Of a stretch of 64,000 nt of DNA, positions 40,344 through 50,001 are shown in pieces (within the stretch, counting starts at the first letter, position 1; the number at the start of each line of letters is the position of its first letter). The notes beneath the pieces are model-generated. The model saw only the letters and a list, made by a program, of their open reading frames with translations, was not told the origin of the DNA and did no database searches. The translations under genes were made by a program, and so were the position numbers. This DNA comes from Acinetobacter haemolyticus CIP 64.3 = MTCC 9819 (GTDB lineage Bacteria > Pseudomonadota > Gammaproteobacteria > Pseudomonadales > Moraxellaceae): NCBI RefSeq assembly GCF_000369065.1, contig NZ_KB849806.1, positions 1 through 64,000 of the forward strand. The letters are read 5' to 3'.

Positions 40344-41153
40344 TTAAAGCTCAACTTGGAAAGTATGTTCTTTAGCTGGGAAAGATTGGTCTTGAACAGC
40401 AGCATGATAGGCTTTAAATGCATCTAAAATTGCTGTTTCACCCGCCTGTTCTTTCATAAAATTACGGACAAAACGTGCAACTCGACCAAAAGTAAGCCCC
40501 AACATGTCTTGTGCAACCAATACCTGCCCATCTGTTTCATTACCTGCACCGATTCCAATCACAGGCGTATTTGGAAATAACTCAGCGATCTCTTTACCCA
40601 ACTGAGCAGGAACGCATTCTAGCAGTAATACTGACGCACCTGCGTCAACCACAGCTTGACAATCTGCAATTAATTGATCGGCCGCTTCGCGTGTTCTTGC
40701 CTGCAATTTATAACCGCCAAACACATGTACTGATTGCGGCGTCAAACCTAAATGGACACAGACGGGAATACCATTGCGAGTCAACACTGTAACTAACTCA
40801 CTGAGCCAAGCACCACCTTCAATTTTGACCATTTGAGCACCAACTTGCATCACGGCTTTAGCACTTTTTAAGCCATCTTCAAGTGTTGCATAACTCATAA
40901 ATGGCAAATCAGTCATGATTAAGGCATGTGTATTTCCACGGCGGACTGCCGCAGTATGATAAGCCATATCTTCAACTGTAACAGGAAGCGTTGAATCTCT
41001 TCCTTGAATCGCCATCCCCAGAGAATCACCGATTAAAATCGTATCAATTTGAGCCAATTCCATTGCTTTCGCCATACTTGCATCATAGCAAGTCAGGCAA
41101 GAAAACTTGCGTCCGTCAGCTTTAAACTTTCTTAAGTCACTTAGACTAATCAT
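40344..41153 (-). CDS. panB: 3-methyl-2-oxobutanoate hydroxymethyltransferase
   Basis: Makes ketopantoate from ketoisovalerate and methylene-tetrahydrofolate. The 269-aa TIM barrel has CLTCYDASMAKAMELAQID, ILIGDSLGMAIQGRDSTLPV, the metal site around Asp43/Asp82, and IGIGAGNETDGQVLVAQDML. It lies 39 bp after folK in a folate/pantothenate group (panB uses a folate cofactor). Confidence 0.98.
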   Translation of the reverse strand: MISLSDLRKFKADGRKFSCLTCYDASMAKAMELAQIDTILIGDSLGMAIQGRDSTLPVTVEDMAYHTAAVRRGNTHALIMTDLPFMSYATLEDGLKSAKAVMQVGAQMVKIEGGAWLSELVTVLTRNGIPVCVHLGLTPQSVHVFGGYKLQARTREAADQLIADCQAVVDAGASVLLLECVPAQLGKEIAELFPNTPVIGIGAGNETDGQVLVAQDMLGLTFGRVARFVRNFMKEQAGETAILDAFKAYHAAVQDQSFPAKEHTFQVEL

Positions 41154-41192
41154 GATGATGTCCTCTACAGGCGTTTTCAGAACGAAACAATC

Positions 41193-41681
41193 TTAAGCAG
41201 CCGCCCAAGATTGATCGGCTATTACAGTCAAGTTTGCTTGCTGTACCAGTTCTAAGTCTTTTAATGAATGACCATTTAATTGTAAATGAGCATCTAAATC
41301 TAATAAGGGAAGAATTACAAAATCACGTTGTAAAATACCAATATGGGGCACAGTTAAACGTTCATTTTGAATTTGTTCTTGACCATAGATTAACAGATCA
41401 AGATCTAGGGTTCGCTCTCCCCAACGTCGCAAACGAACACGCCCCGCATCTTGTTCTAACTGTTGCAATTGGTCTAACAAGTCAAGTGGTGTCAATGTCG
41501 TGTCCAGTTGAACAACAGCATTTAAATAATGTGGTTGATCTTGAGGTCCCATCGGTGGACTTTGGTAAAGACGAGAAACCTGAACTTCACCCAACATTGA
41601 TAATTTCGCAACAGCTTCACGAAGAATTTGTTGCGAATCACCTAAGTTACTACCTAAACCGATATAAGTACGAATCGTCAT
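41193..41681 (-). CDS. folK: HPPK, 6-hydroxymethyl-dihydropterin pyrophosphokinase
   Basis: Activates the pterin in folate synthesis. The 162-aa protein has TYIGLGSNLGDSQQILREA at the N-terminus, LYQSPPMGPQDQPHYLNAV and the HPPK signature RWGERTLDLDLLIYG. Its ATG overlaps the pcnB stop by 4 bp. Confidence 0.96.
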   Translation of the reverse strand: MTIRTYIGLGSNLGDSQQILREAVAKLSMLGEVQVSRLYQSPPMGPQDQPHYLNAVVQLDTTLTPLDLLDQLQQLEQDAGRVRLRRWGERTLDLDLLIYGQEQIQNERLTVPHIGILQRDFVILPLLDLDAHLQLNGHSLKDLELVQQANLTVIADQSWAAA

Positions 41682-43129
41682 TGAGTCGGTCCAAAAACGA
41701 CTTGCTTTAAATCACGTTGCACACGTTTTCGCTTTAAAATTGGATGATCTGAATTGATTTGACCTGTATCTGCCGCCTTTTCAAGAAAACGATTTGCTGA
41801 ATCACCAGCCCGCACACGCTCTTTTTTCGCACGACGATTTCTTGGTTCTGGAACATCAACCAATGGTTCAATTTCAGTATGCTTCAACTCTTCGGTGTCA
41901 GCAGCTTTACGTCGGGTCTTCGTACGTTGACGGTTATACTGACGAATAGCGGCTTCTTTTTGGTCAGTGGTCATTTCTTGGTAATTTTCCCACCAAACGC
42001 CCATACCTTCAGTGCTGGCATCACCTGATTTCTCACGTAGCAACAAGAAATCGAATCCTGCACGGAAACGCGCATGCCCAGCTAATGCTTCTATTTGTTG
42101 AGGTTTTGGATTGAGCAATCGACTTTGCATTTCCCAAACTTCACGAATAAAAGTTTCAGCAAAACGAGGAATAATCGTACGAGTTGCTTGACGCTTAAGC
42201 ACATCAAGGCCTGCTTGAGCACGCGCTTCAGCTGGAACGACGCCTTTATTGAGATAAAAATCACAGCGCTCTAAAAAGGGTTTCCATAACAAGACCGCAT
42301 AGAAAAAAGCAGGATTGATGGTTTTACCGATTTGAATTCGCTGATCAGTATTCTTGGCTGCACGCTCGATAAATGAGGTGATGTTTGGCGGAATTTCAGC
42401 AAACAATTGTTTCCAAACACCAAACTCAATCAACATCGGCAAAACCTGAGTGAGATGCCCCATAGTAAAGAGCTTTTGTGACTCATCATAAAGTCGATGT
42501 GGTGAAACATCACGCAATAATTGCGTCATCTCAACATCAAAAACGTCAAGAATGGATTGATCGATTTGAAAGTTCAGTTTCGCCGCAAAACGCAATGCAC
42601 GCAACATGCGTACAGGATCTTCCTCAAAACGCTGAGCTGGCTCACCCAAAAACCGTAAAGTACGGGTTTTGATATCTTCAACACCTTGGCAGAAGTCCAG
42701 CACAACTCCCTTACGAGGTTGATAATAAAGCGTATTGATCGAAAAATCTCGACGAGCAAAATCCTGCTCAATTGTTCCCCAATTATTATCACGAAGAATC
42801 ATACCAGAAGCACTGGTGACTGCTTTTTTCGGAGGGGCACGGAAGGTCGCGACTTCGATCAGTTCACGACCAGAATACACATGAGCTAACTCAAAACGTC
42901 GCCCAATAATACGACAACGCCGCCCAAACACTTCTTTTACTTGGGCTGGAGTAGCATTGGTTACCGCGTCAAAATCCTTTGGATTAAGACCTAACATCAT
43001 ATCGCGAACACCACCACCTACAATATATGCCTCATAACCTGCTTTAGTCAGACTATCGATCACATCTAATATTGAGGAAGGGAGTTGAGTTGTGGACAAA
43101 CCACATTTTGACGCACGCAAAGTTTGCAA
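41678..43129 (-). CDS. pcnB: Poly(A) polymerase I, TTG start
   Basis: Adds 3' poly(A) tails that promote RNA decay. The 483-aa protein has the nucleotidyltransferase site YIVGGGVRDMMLGLNPKDFDAV, FARRDFSINTLYY, the RNA-binding domain (LGEPAQRFEEDPVRMLRALRFAAKL) and a basic C-terminal tail (RNRRAKKERVRAG). CCA-adding enzyme is excluded by the long tail and the RRFELAHV motif. No ATG or GTG fits the N-terminus; the TTG at 43129 follows AGGAG by 10 nt. E. coli pcnB also uses a weak start codon. Confidence 0.93.
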   Translation of the reverse strand: MQTLRASKCGLSTTQLPSSILDVIDSLTKAGYEAYIVGGGVRDMMLGLNPKDFDAVTNATPAQVKEVFGRRCRIIGRRFELAHVYSGRELIEVATFRAPPKKAVTSASGMILRDNNWGTIEQDFARRDFSINTLYYQPRKGVVLDFCQGVEDIKTRTLRFLGEPAQRFEEDPVRMLRALRFAAKLNFQIDQSILDVFDVEMTQLLRDVSPHRLYDESQKLFTMGHLTQVLPMLIEFGVWKQLFAEIPPNITSFIERAAKNTDQRIQIGKTINPAFFYAVLLWKPFLERCDFYLNKGVVPAEARAQAGLDVLKRQATRTIIPRFAETFIREVWEMQSRLLNPKPQQIEALAGHARFRAGFDFLLLREKSGDASTEGMGVWWENYQEMTTDQKEAAIRQYNRQRTKTRRKAADTEELKHTEIEPLVDVPEPRNRRAKKERVRAGDSANRFLEKAADTGQINSDHPILKRKRVQRDLKQVVFGPTQ

Positions 43130-43267
43130 AAGACACTGTCTCCTACGTCAGGACGTAAATAACAATTTGTCGCTAATCATAGCTCTAACACACACAAAGG
43201 GCAATTTATTCTGCTGAAGTTTCAAGATATCGGTACGCATTTTTTTACCACCAACACTTTAACCAAC

Positions 43268-43693
43268 CTATAAAATAAGTCTCGACCTATTCTTTTCAAG
43301 CAGTTTCGGCCCAATTCCTTTGACATTCATGAGTTCATCTAATGCTTTAAATGCACCATGTTTTTGTCGATATTCAATAATCGCTTGGGCTTTTTTCTCA
43401 CCTACACCACTTAAACTTTGCAACTGCTGTAAGTTCGCTTGATTTAAGCTAATTTTATCGCCTGAAATATTTACAGAAGATGAAACAGGTTTCACATTTT
43501 GTTGCTGGGTCGGTCTAGATAAATAATATTGGTCATCTTGTCTAGCCAATTGCTGATCATGTTTTTGTTGCTGTGCTTTCCACTGTATATAAGACTGATC
43601 AAATTGTTTTGCATTCAGGTGAGAGATAACCCCGAACCCTAGAATAATCAATAATAAAAAATTAATTTTGCTGCGTAACTGCGGCAATTTCAT
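43268..43693 (-). CDS. ComEA-like helix-hairpin-helix protein
   Basis: A 141-aa protein with an N-terminal hydrophobic segment (INFLLLIILGFGVISHL, signal or anchor), a Gln-rich linker, and a C-terminal double helix-hairpin-helix (LNQANLQQLQSLSGVGEKKAQAIIEYR, LMNVKGIGPKLLEKNR in two parts) like the DNA-binding domain of ComEA. A role in DNA uptake is plausible in naturally competent Acinetobacter but is inference. GGGAG lies 5 nt before the ATG at 43693, inside mazG, which it overlaps by 32 bp. Confidence 0.85.
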   Translation of the reverse strand: MKLPQLRSKINFLLLIILGFGVISHLNAKQFDQSYIQWKAQQQKHDQQLARQDDQYYLSRPTQQQNVKPVSSSVNISGDKISLNQANLQQLQSLSGVGEKKAQAIIEYRQKHGAFKALDELMNVKGIGPKLLEKNRSRLIL

Positions 43694-44468
43694 CAGAGCT
43701 CCCCTCAAATTTTAAATGTCTTTTTGCTTGCTCCCATAGCTGGTCCATTTCCGCCAAACTCATTTCTTGCAAGTCTTTCTGTTGTCGATGTGCTTGTTGT
43801 TCGATATAGGCAAAGCGACTTCTAAATTTATGAATTGTCGCCAGTAATGCCGTTTCACTCGACAGCCCAAGTTTACGACCTACATTGATCAAAGAAAATA
43901 GACAATCTCCAAATTCTTCTTGTATTTCATCGGTTTTTCCCGTTTTAAGCGCTTGTTGTAATTCTGCTAGCTCTTCGTCTAATTTTCCGTAAGCATCCTC
44001 TACCGTTTCAAAATCAAAACCAAGTTGTGCTGCTTTTTTTTGGATTTCATCCGCTTGAACTAAAGCAGGTGCATGCTTCACCTCATCTAATCGAGATCTT
44101 GGCTTACCCTGTTTCTCTTGCTGCTTAATTTGTTTCCATAGCTCGCTTACCTGTTCAGGGTTCAAGTTCTGAAACTTTTCAGCTTGAAATACATGCGGAT
44201 GACGTCGAATCAGTTTCTCACTAATTGCATCAACCACATCATGAAAATCAAAAGCCCCTTGCTCACTGAACATTTGTGATTGAAAAACCACTTGCAACAA
44301 TAGATCTCCAAGCTCTTGACGAATTTCATCCAAATCACCAACACGAATCGCAGCTTCGACTTCATAAGCCTCTTCAATCGCATAACGCGTTAAGCTCTCA
44401 GGTGTTTGTTGTTGATCCCATGGACATTTTTGTCTTAGCTCACGCATGATTTCTAATAGCTTTTCCAT
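43662..44468 (-). CDS. mazG: Nucleoside triphosphate pyrophosphohydrolase MazG
   Basis: A 268-aa all-helical enzyme with two MazG repeats: KCPWDQQQTPESLTRYAIEEAYEV and EELGDLLLQVVFQSQ-like segment (QELGDLLLQVVFQSQ), then EEFGDCLFSLINVGRKLG. It hydrolyses NTPs to NMP and pyrophosphate and moderates stringent and stress signalling. It lies near relA in the same order as in other gamma-proteobacteria, though an SDR and a secreted protein gene now separate them. Confidence 0.96.
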   Translation of the reverse strand: MEKLLEIMRELRQKCPWDQQQTPESLTRYAIEEAYEVEAAIRVGDLDEIRQELGDLLLQVVFQSQMFSEQGAFDFHDVVDAISEKLIRRHPHVFQAEKFQNLNPEQVSELWKQIKQQEKQGKPRSRLDEVKHAPALVQADEIQKKAAQLGFDFETVEDAYGKLDEELAELQQALKTGKTDEIQEEFGDCLFSLINVGRKLGLSSETALLATIHKFRSRFAYIEQQAHRQQKDLQEMSLAEMDQLWEQAKRHLKFEGSSDEIAAVTQQN

Positions 44469-44564
44469 GATTATCTCCTCACCCCTTACGCTGTTGCAGT
44501 TTTAACCAGCTTCTGTCTAATATACGCTGGTCCGAAAAGTATCAATATAAAGTAAGGAAAAGCA

Positions 44565-45341
44565 ATGCAACATAGTGTTTTTATTAGTGGTGCAGCTCAA
44601 GGCATAGGTGCCGAAATTGCCCGTCTGTTTCATCAAAAAGGCTATAAAGTAGGCATCTACGATATCAACTTAGAACAAGCGCAAGCTTTAGCTACGGAAC
44701 TGGGTGCAAATACGAAAGCGGGTTATTTAGATGTTAGCGATTATCCACAATGGCAAATCGCATTACAGGAATTTCAAAACTGGGCAGGCGAACTCAATAT
44801 TCTAATTAACAATGCTGGAATCTTATATTCTGGTGCTTTTGAAAATACAACCATCCCCTCTCATCACCGCACAATTGATATCAATGTAAAAGGTGTTCTT
44901 AATGGTTGCCATGCAGCTTTAAATTATTTACAAAAAGCGAGTTTTGCTCGGGTCATCAACCTCTCTTCTGCTTCAGCTATTTATGGACAAGCCGATCTAG
45001 CCTCATACTCTGCCAGTAAATTTGCCGTGCGTGGTTTAACTGAAGCTCTAGATGTGGAATGGCAAAAATATAATATTCGTGTGCTCGATGTTATGCCATT
45101 ATTTGTGCAAACCAGTATGGTAAAAAATATGGATGCTGGGAGTATTCAAAATATTGGTGTGGATTTAACTCCAGCAGATGTTGCACAACAGGTTTTCGCT
45201 TTAACACAACAAAAAAATCACTTCCTTATTCCTACCCACACTCCTATTGGCATTAAAACCAAACTGATGTATCAATTATCACGTATTAGCCCACAGTTTT
45301 TAAACCGAATCACCAATATATTATTATCCAAGCAAGCATAA
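44565..45341 (+). CDS. SDR family oxidoreductase
   Basis: A 258-aa classical short-chain dehydrogenase: cofactor loop GAAQGIGAEIARLF, NNAG, catalytic Ser in INLSSASAIYG and Tyr/Lys in YSASK. Asp at the end of strand 2 (VGIYDINLEQ) favours NAD over NADP. The C-terminal part is hydrophobic (KLMYQLSRISPQFLNRIT). Substrate unknown. AAGGAA lies 8 nt before the ATG. Confidence 0.9.
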   Translation: MQHSVFISGAAQGIGAEIARLFHQKGYKVGIYDINLEQAQALATELGANTKAGYLDVSDYPQWQIALQEFQNWAGELNILINNAGILYSGAFENTTIPSHHRTIDINVKGVLNGCHAALNYLQKASFARVINLSSASAIYGQADLASYSASKFAVRGLTEALDVEWQKYNIRVLDVMPLFVQTSMVKNMDAGSIQNIGVDLTPADVAQQVFALTQQKNHFLIPTHTPIGIKTKLMYQLSRISPQFLNRITNILLSKQA

Positions 45342-45692
45342 AAAAAGAAAAGTGCTTTATATTTTAAACAATATAAAGCCTAACAACCCTACATATTAAT
45401 TCACTTTTCACACAAATATAAAAATCATTAAAAATAAAACCATCACATTAATCAATAAAAATTAAAAATAGCGCACAAAACAGTAAAACTGAAAGTAAAA
45501 AAATATTATAAATCATTAAATTAAATAAAAAACAAGATTACAAATAAAACCTGATCAAATACCACAAAAACAATAGACAGACAAGTCTTTAAAATATTTA
45601 AAAAAAATAGTGACTTTAAAATTTATTTTAAATAGAATCCGCCTGCTACAAAAATAGCAACTTAATCTAAAATCTTTTAAAGTGTTTATAAT
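45342..45692. other. Very AT-rich 350-bp intergenic DNA
   Basis: This stretch is roughly one-fifth G+C by eye, rich in A-tracts, and clearly poorer in GC than its neighbours. It starts with a perfect 10-bp hairpin (GCTTTATATT 45354-45363 with AATATAAAGC 45370-45379) that could end the SDR transcript but lacks a T-run. No gene is visible. A-tract-rich DNA of this kind is often bound by H-NS-like proteins. Confidence 0.6.
45610..45638 (+). promoter_or_regulatory. Possible promoter of the secreted protein gene
   Basis: GTGACT (45610-45615), 17-bp spacer, TAGAAT (45633-45638). The start site would be about 48 nt before the ATG at 45693. Hexamers are imperfect, and AT-rich DNA gives many chance matches. 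Confidence 0.4.
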
Positions 45693-46121
45693 ATGAAAAA
45701 ATTATTAGTTTTAACTGCTGCTGCAACGTTTTCTTTCTCTACTTTTGCAGCGACCGAGGGTAAACCATTTTCAACTGCTGAATTAAAGGCAATGGATTGC
45801 GCAACACTTTCTGTTGAGCAATCAAATGCAAAACGTGAGTTAGCAAGCGCAGAGAAAAATATTGCGAATATTAATGCAAATGCTCAATCACCAAACAAGG
45901 CAGTAAGCAAATGGGCTGGTCTTGCAAGTGGCGCATTAACTGCTTTCGGTGGCAACTCTGAAAAAACTGCCAAAGCCAGTCAAATTGCAAATAATCTTGC
46001 GGGCGAAGAAGATACATCTGACGTAAATAATTTGACTGTTCAAGAGTCAATTAAAGCGAAAGCCCAAGCAAATATTGAAAATATTGCAACATTCCAAAAA
46101 AGCAAAAAATGCAAAATCTAA
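45693..46121 (+). CDS. Secreted protein of unknown function
   Basis: A 142-aa protein with a clear signal peptide (KKLLVLTAAATFSFSTFA, cut before ATEGKPF). The mature part is helical and polar (LSVEQSNAKRELASAEKNI, INANAQSPNKAVSKWAGLASGAL, ANIENIATFQKSKKC). It has two cysteines (DCATL near the N-terminus and a terminal KKCKI) that could form one disulphide. I do not recognise a family. It stands alone behind the AT-rich spacer and ends at a long hairpin. Confidence 0.75.
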   Translation: MKKLLVLTAAATFSFSTFAATEGKPFSTAELKAMDCATLSVEQSNAKRELASAEKNIANINANAQSPNKAVSKWAGLASGALTAFGGNSEKTAKASQIANNLAGEEDTSDVNNLTVQESIKAKAQANIENIATFQKSKKCKI

Positions 46122-46173
46122 AAATCACAATCAAACCCATTTTGATTTTATGATGATGCCGTGTGCTTAAAAT

Positions 46174-46237
46174 AATAAAACCCGCCTATTGAACGATCCC
46201 CCATGAAAGCAGTCAGTTCAAAAAAGCGGGTTTTATT
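46174..46237. terminator. Long nested hairpin between convergent genes
   Basis: AATAAAACCCGC (46174-46185) pairs perfectly with GCGGGTTTTATT (46226-46237). The 40-nt loop holds an inner pair (TTGAAC / GTTCAA). A and T stretches in the arms let it work as a terminator for both the secreted protein gene and relA. The large loop is unusual for a simple terminator. Confidence 0.6.
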
Positions 46238-46247
46238 CTAAATATAA

Positions 46248-48554
46248 TTAACTACCTTGTACTAAACGTCTCGCACTAATGATGCCGGGTTGTTGCTCTA
46301 AACGAGCCAACAAACGAGAGAGCTGTGCTAAACCTTTCACTTCAATCAGCAACTTCATATTAGCAATCCCATCCGCCTCAGAAATCGTATTGACCTGACG
46401 AATATTGATTTGATCAGAGAAAATCACTTGAGTGAGATCTTTGAGTAAACCACGGCGATCATAGGCCTCAACCACAATCTGAACGCTTTGTCCGCGTGTT
46501 GGTTGCATTTCCCAATCGGCTTCAACTGCACGCTCTGGTTCATGTGTCGTCATACGCACATAATCTGGACATGCGACTTTATGGATGCTCACCCCTCGAT
46601 TTAAAGTGATATAACCACCAATCGATTCACCATGCACGGGCTGACAACACTGTGCTATATGCAATTCCACATTGTCCAAACCATCAATCAAGATACCATG
46701 TGCCGATAATGTATGGCTTGCACGTGGATTTAATGCTGGTTTTAACACCAGCTCTGGTTCATCTTGATCTAAATGCATTTGACGATTTACTTGGTTCATC
46801 AATGCATGCAGACTAATGTCACCACTCACCAATGCCACCAAAATATCATCACCTGACTTCAGGTTAAAATGAGATGAGTAATCGTTTAAATCAATACTTT
46901 TTGGATGAATAGCCAGACGAGCGAGCTCTTTATTGAGCAACTCACGTCCCACTTCGACGTTCTTGCTGCGATCTTGCTGTCTAAACCAATGACGCAATTT
47001 ATCTCGCGCACGAGCTGTTTTGATATAACCTAAAGAGTTAACCAACCAATCTCGATTTGGCTCACGGTCTTTTTTGGTTAAGATCTCAACTTGCTCACCT
47101 GTTTTTAAAGTATAAGTCAGTGGCACATAACGCTGGTTTACACGTGCTGCATAGCATTTGTTTCCAACTTCAGTATGGACGTGATAAGCAAAGTCAAGCA
47201 CAGTCGAGCCGCGCGGTAACTCTTTAATGTCCCCATCACGACTAAACACATAAATCTTTTCAAAATTTTCAAAATCTTGAATTTGATCGATACCATTCGA
47301 CTCATCATCTTCAGCATGCGGTGTCGTTTCCGTTCGCTCCTGATAATGCTCAAGTACAGCGCGAAGTGAATGCAATCGATCATTAAAAGAATGATCCGTA
47401 TTTTTCGCACCTTCTTTGTAGTTGAAATGAGAACAAACTCCCAATTCAGCTTCTTCATGCATCTCAAAAGTACGAATTTGAACTTCGAGTGATTTATTTT
47501 CAGCAATCACTGCCGTATGCAAAGACCGATAGCCATTGGCTTTCGGGTTAGTCACATAATCATCAAACTGGTTGGGAATGTGTCGCCATAACTGATGTAC
47601 GATCCCTAAAGCATGGTAACAATCTGGTACCGTTTTTAATAACACCCGCACTGCACGAATATCGTAAAGCTGGTCAAAGCTAAGATTTTTGCTTTTCATT
47701 TTTCGATAAATCGAATAAATGTGCTTCACTCGCCCCGTGATTTCAGCATGAATATCATAAGCATCCAGTTCGGTTTTAAGCTTATCAATCACAAACTGAA
47801 TATACTGTTCACGCTCTAAACGTTTTTCATTGAGCAAAGAAGCAATTTCTTTGTATCGTTCTGGCGCTAAATAGCGAAAAGCGAGATCTTCTAGTTCCCA
47901 TTTTAGTTGGGCGATTCCTAAACGATGTGCAAGTGGAGAATAAATCGTTAAAATTTCACGTGCAACACGTTCTTGACGCTCTTTGCTTGCAGTTGCCAAC
48001 TCACGTAAAGCATAAGTTCGCTCTGCCAGTTTAATCAGCACCACACGTACATCTTCTGTCACAGAAATCAGCATTTTATAAATGCCGTTTAGATGTTCAC
48101 GTTGATTATTATTAAAATGATCTTCTAGACGCTTATTTTTTTCAATCAGCTCCGATAGCTTACCCATTGCAAGCGTGCCTTTTACTAGGCCCAGAACTTG
48201 CTCGCCAAACTCACGCTGAATATCCTCTAAGGTGATCAGTCCTTCACGTACACTTCGATATAATACTGCCGCTGACAACGTATCTTCATCTACATGTAAA
48301 TGCGCCAAAATATCCGCCATACCAATACCGATACTGAAGGTGTTGGTATGATGATTAACCGTGCTTTCAAACTCTTTTTGTAAGGTAAGCTCTGCAACCC
48401 GTTGTAGCTGCTTCAGCTCAGCCCCATCCAAGATATCACGCACTCGATCTAGCCAAGATACTAGACTACTTTGCGCTTCAGCGGCATGTTCTACAGTCGC
48501 TTCCTCAGACAACTCATGGAGTCGTCCAGGTAACTGTTCACGTACTGTGACCAT
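46248..48554 (-). CDS. relA: GTP pyrophosphokinase RelA
   Basis: The ribosome-linked (p)ppGpp synthetase. The 768-aa protein has an N-terminal pseudo-hydrolase domain whose HD motif is replaced (LHVDEDTLSAAVLYRSV), the synthetase domain (YDIRAVRVLL, PNQFDDYVTNPKANGYRSLH with the RelA-type acidic FDD rather than SpoT RFKD), TGS (IYVFSRDGDIKELPRGS), a conserved Cys/His helical region and a C-terminal ACT domain. These mark RelA, not SpoT. GAGGAG precedes the ATG. It sits next to rlmD as in E. coli. Confidence 0.94.
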   Translation of the reverse strand: MVTVREQLPGRLHELSEEATVEHAAEAQSSLVSWLDRVRDILDGAELKQLQRVAELTLQKEFESTVNHHTNTFSIGIGMADILAHLHVDEDTLSAAVLYRSVREGLITLEDIQREFGEQVLGLVKGTLAMGKLSELIEKNKRLEDHFNNNQREHLNGIYKMLISVTEDVRVVLIKLAERTYALRELATASKERQERVAREILTIYSPLAHRLGIAQLKWELEDLAFRYLAPERYKEIASLLNEKRLEREQYIQFVIDKLKTELDAYDIHAEITGRVKHIYSIYRKMKSKNLSFDQLYDIRAVRVLLKTVPDCYHALGIVHQLWRHIPNQFDDYVTNPKANGYRSLHTAVIAENKSLEVQIRTFEMHEEAELGVCSHFNYKEGAKNTDHSFNDRLHSLRAVLEHYQERTETTPHAEDDESNGIDQIQDFENFEKIYVFSRDGDIKELPRGSTVLDFAYHVHTEVGNKCYAARVNQRYVPLTYTLKTGEQVEILTKKDREPNRDWLVNSLGYIKTARARDKLRHWFRQQDRSKNVEVGRELLNKELARLAIHPKSIDLNDYSSHFNLKSGDDILVALVSGDISLHALMNQVNRQMHLDQDEPELVLKPALNPRASHTLSAHGILIDGLDNVELHIAQCCQPVHGESIGGYITLNRGVSIHKVACPDYVRMTTHEPERAVEADWEMQPTRGQSVQIVVEAYDRRGLLKDLTQVIFSDQINIRQVNTISEADGIANMKLLIEVKGLAQLSRLLARLEQQPGIISARRLVQGS

Positions 48555-48600
48555 ACCATTCTCCTCTGGATATGTAACTCATGTTCTAATCGTTTATCTC

Positions 48601-49992
48601 TTAAATTTTATCAGACTCATTTTTTTCAAATAAGGCAATAGATTCAACATGTTCAGTATGGGTAAACATATCCATTACCGCAGCTTTTTTAAGCTGATAA
48701 CCATGTTGTGCCAGTACACCTGCATCCCTTGCCAGTGTTGAAGGATTACATGAAACATAAACGATTCTATTTGCTCCGAAGCTCGGTACATATTGCATCA
48801 CCTCAAAAGCACCCGATCGCGGAGGATCAATTAATAATGCATCAAATCCTTGTTTCGCCCAAGGATGATGTGAAAAGTCTTTTGTTAAATCTTGTGAAAA
48901 AAAGATAGCTTGGTTCAACGAATTTGCTTTCGCATTTTCAGTTGCACGCAATACCATTTCATCACTTGCCTCAACACCTATCACCTGACCAGTATCTCCT
49001 ACACATCGTGCTAAAGGTAGAGAAAAGTTGCCTAATCCACAAAATAGATCAAGCACACGTTCCCCTTCCTTTAACTGTAGCAATTCACATGCCAACTGAA
49101 TCATTCGTGCATTTACCGCACTATTCACTTGGGTAAAATCCAATGGTGAAAATGCAAAACGAATATCGAAATCATCTAAATGATAGTGTAACCGCATTGG
49201 TGCTTGCACATCGTCGACCCGATGTAAACTATCAGCGCCTCTGGGTTGTAAATACAACTGCCACTGTCTTTGTAACGCAAATTGACGCAAATGGTTGACA
49301 TCCGACACATTTAATTCTTCCAAGTGGCGAATTAATAACGCAACTTCGTGATCCCCCATCGCCAATTCAACATGACCAATGTGTGCTTTGGCCATCAAGC
49401 CTTCAAGACACTTTCTCAACTCAGGTATCGCATCAGATAAAGTCTGATCCAATACCTTGCACTGGTGAATGGTGGTTAAATGATTACTGTGATGCTCTCT
49501 AAACCCCATGACCAAACGATCTTGTCGCGGAATATACCGCACACCAATTCGGGCACGACGACGGTAATCTATTTTGCTAGAACGAATTGGTGTTAACCAT
49601 TGTTCAGGTTGTAGACCAGCAAAATGCTGTAAATGCGATTGCAATACATTTTGCTTCAACAAAATTTGTTCGTCAGGATGAATATGTTGCAAGCTACAGC
49701 CACCACATATCCCAAAATGCGGGCAAATTGGTTCTACCCGCCCAGTAGCGGCCTCACCTTCTAGTTTCAGCATTTCTGCTTCTTCTAGACGCGTGGTTTG
49801 GTGGGTAATTTTCGCTTGAACCGTTTCACCCACCAAGGCATTGCGAATAAAAACTTTCTTACCCTGTTTTTCTTTAGGATGGTCAGGGTGAGTTCCATAG
49901 TGCGCAATACCACGACCTTCATGCGAAAAAGCTTCCACTTTGAAGGTATAAATTGGCTGATGTGCCGGGCGCTGTTTCGCTTTATGTTTCAA
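48601..49992 (-). CDS. rlmD: 23S rRNA (uracil-1939-C5)-methyltransferase RlmD, TTG start
   Basis: A 463-aa SAM enzyme with an N-terminal TRAM domain ([11 protein letters not shown]), an iron-sulphur cysteine cluster ([10 protein letters not shown]) and the methyltransferase motifs [24 protein letters not shown] and [11 protein letters not shown] (catalytic Cys). The frame begins with TTG at 49992, preceded by TTAGG 8 nt upstream; no ATG suits the N-terminus. RlmCD-type single enzymes are an alternative naming. Confidence 0.94.
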   Translation of the reverse strand: MKHKAKQRPAHQPIYTFKVEAFSHEGRGIAHYGTHPDHPKEKQGKKVFIRNALVGETVQAKITHQTTRLEEAEMLKLEGEAATGRVEPICPHFGICGGCSLQHIHPDEQILLKQNVLQSHLQHFAGLQPEQWLTPIRSSKIDYRRRARIGVRYIPRQDRLVMGFREHHSNHLTTIHQCKVLDQTLSDAIPELRKCLEGLMAKAHIGHVELAMGDHEVALLIRHLEELNVSDVNHLRQFALQRQWQLYLQPRGADSLHRVDDVQAPMRLHYHLDDFDIRFAFSPLDFTQVNSAVNARMIQLACELLQLKEGERVLDLFCGLGNFSLPLARCVGDTGQVIGVEASDEMVLRATENAKANSLNQAIFFSQDLTKDFSHHPWAKQGFDALLIDPPRSGAFEVMQYVPSFGANRIVYVSCNPSTLARDAGVLAQHGYQLKKAAVMDMFTHTEHVESIALFEKNESDKI

Positions 49993-50001
49993 AAGATGAA
50001 C

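Noticed and set aside
46174-46237. Integron attC-like site
   Set aside because: The arms lack the attC core sites (RYYYAAC / GTTRRRY) and no integrase or cassette is near.
47138-47506. Second minus-strand frame of 122 codons inside relA
   Set aside because: It is out of frame with the intact relA synthetase/TGS coding sequence and shows no domain.
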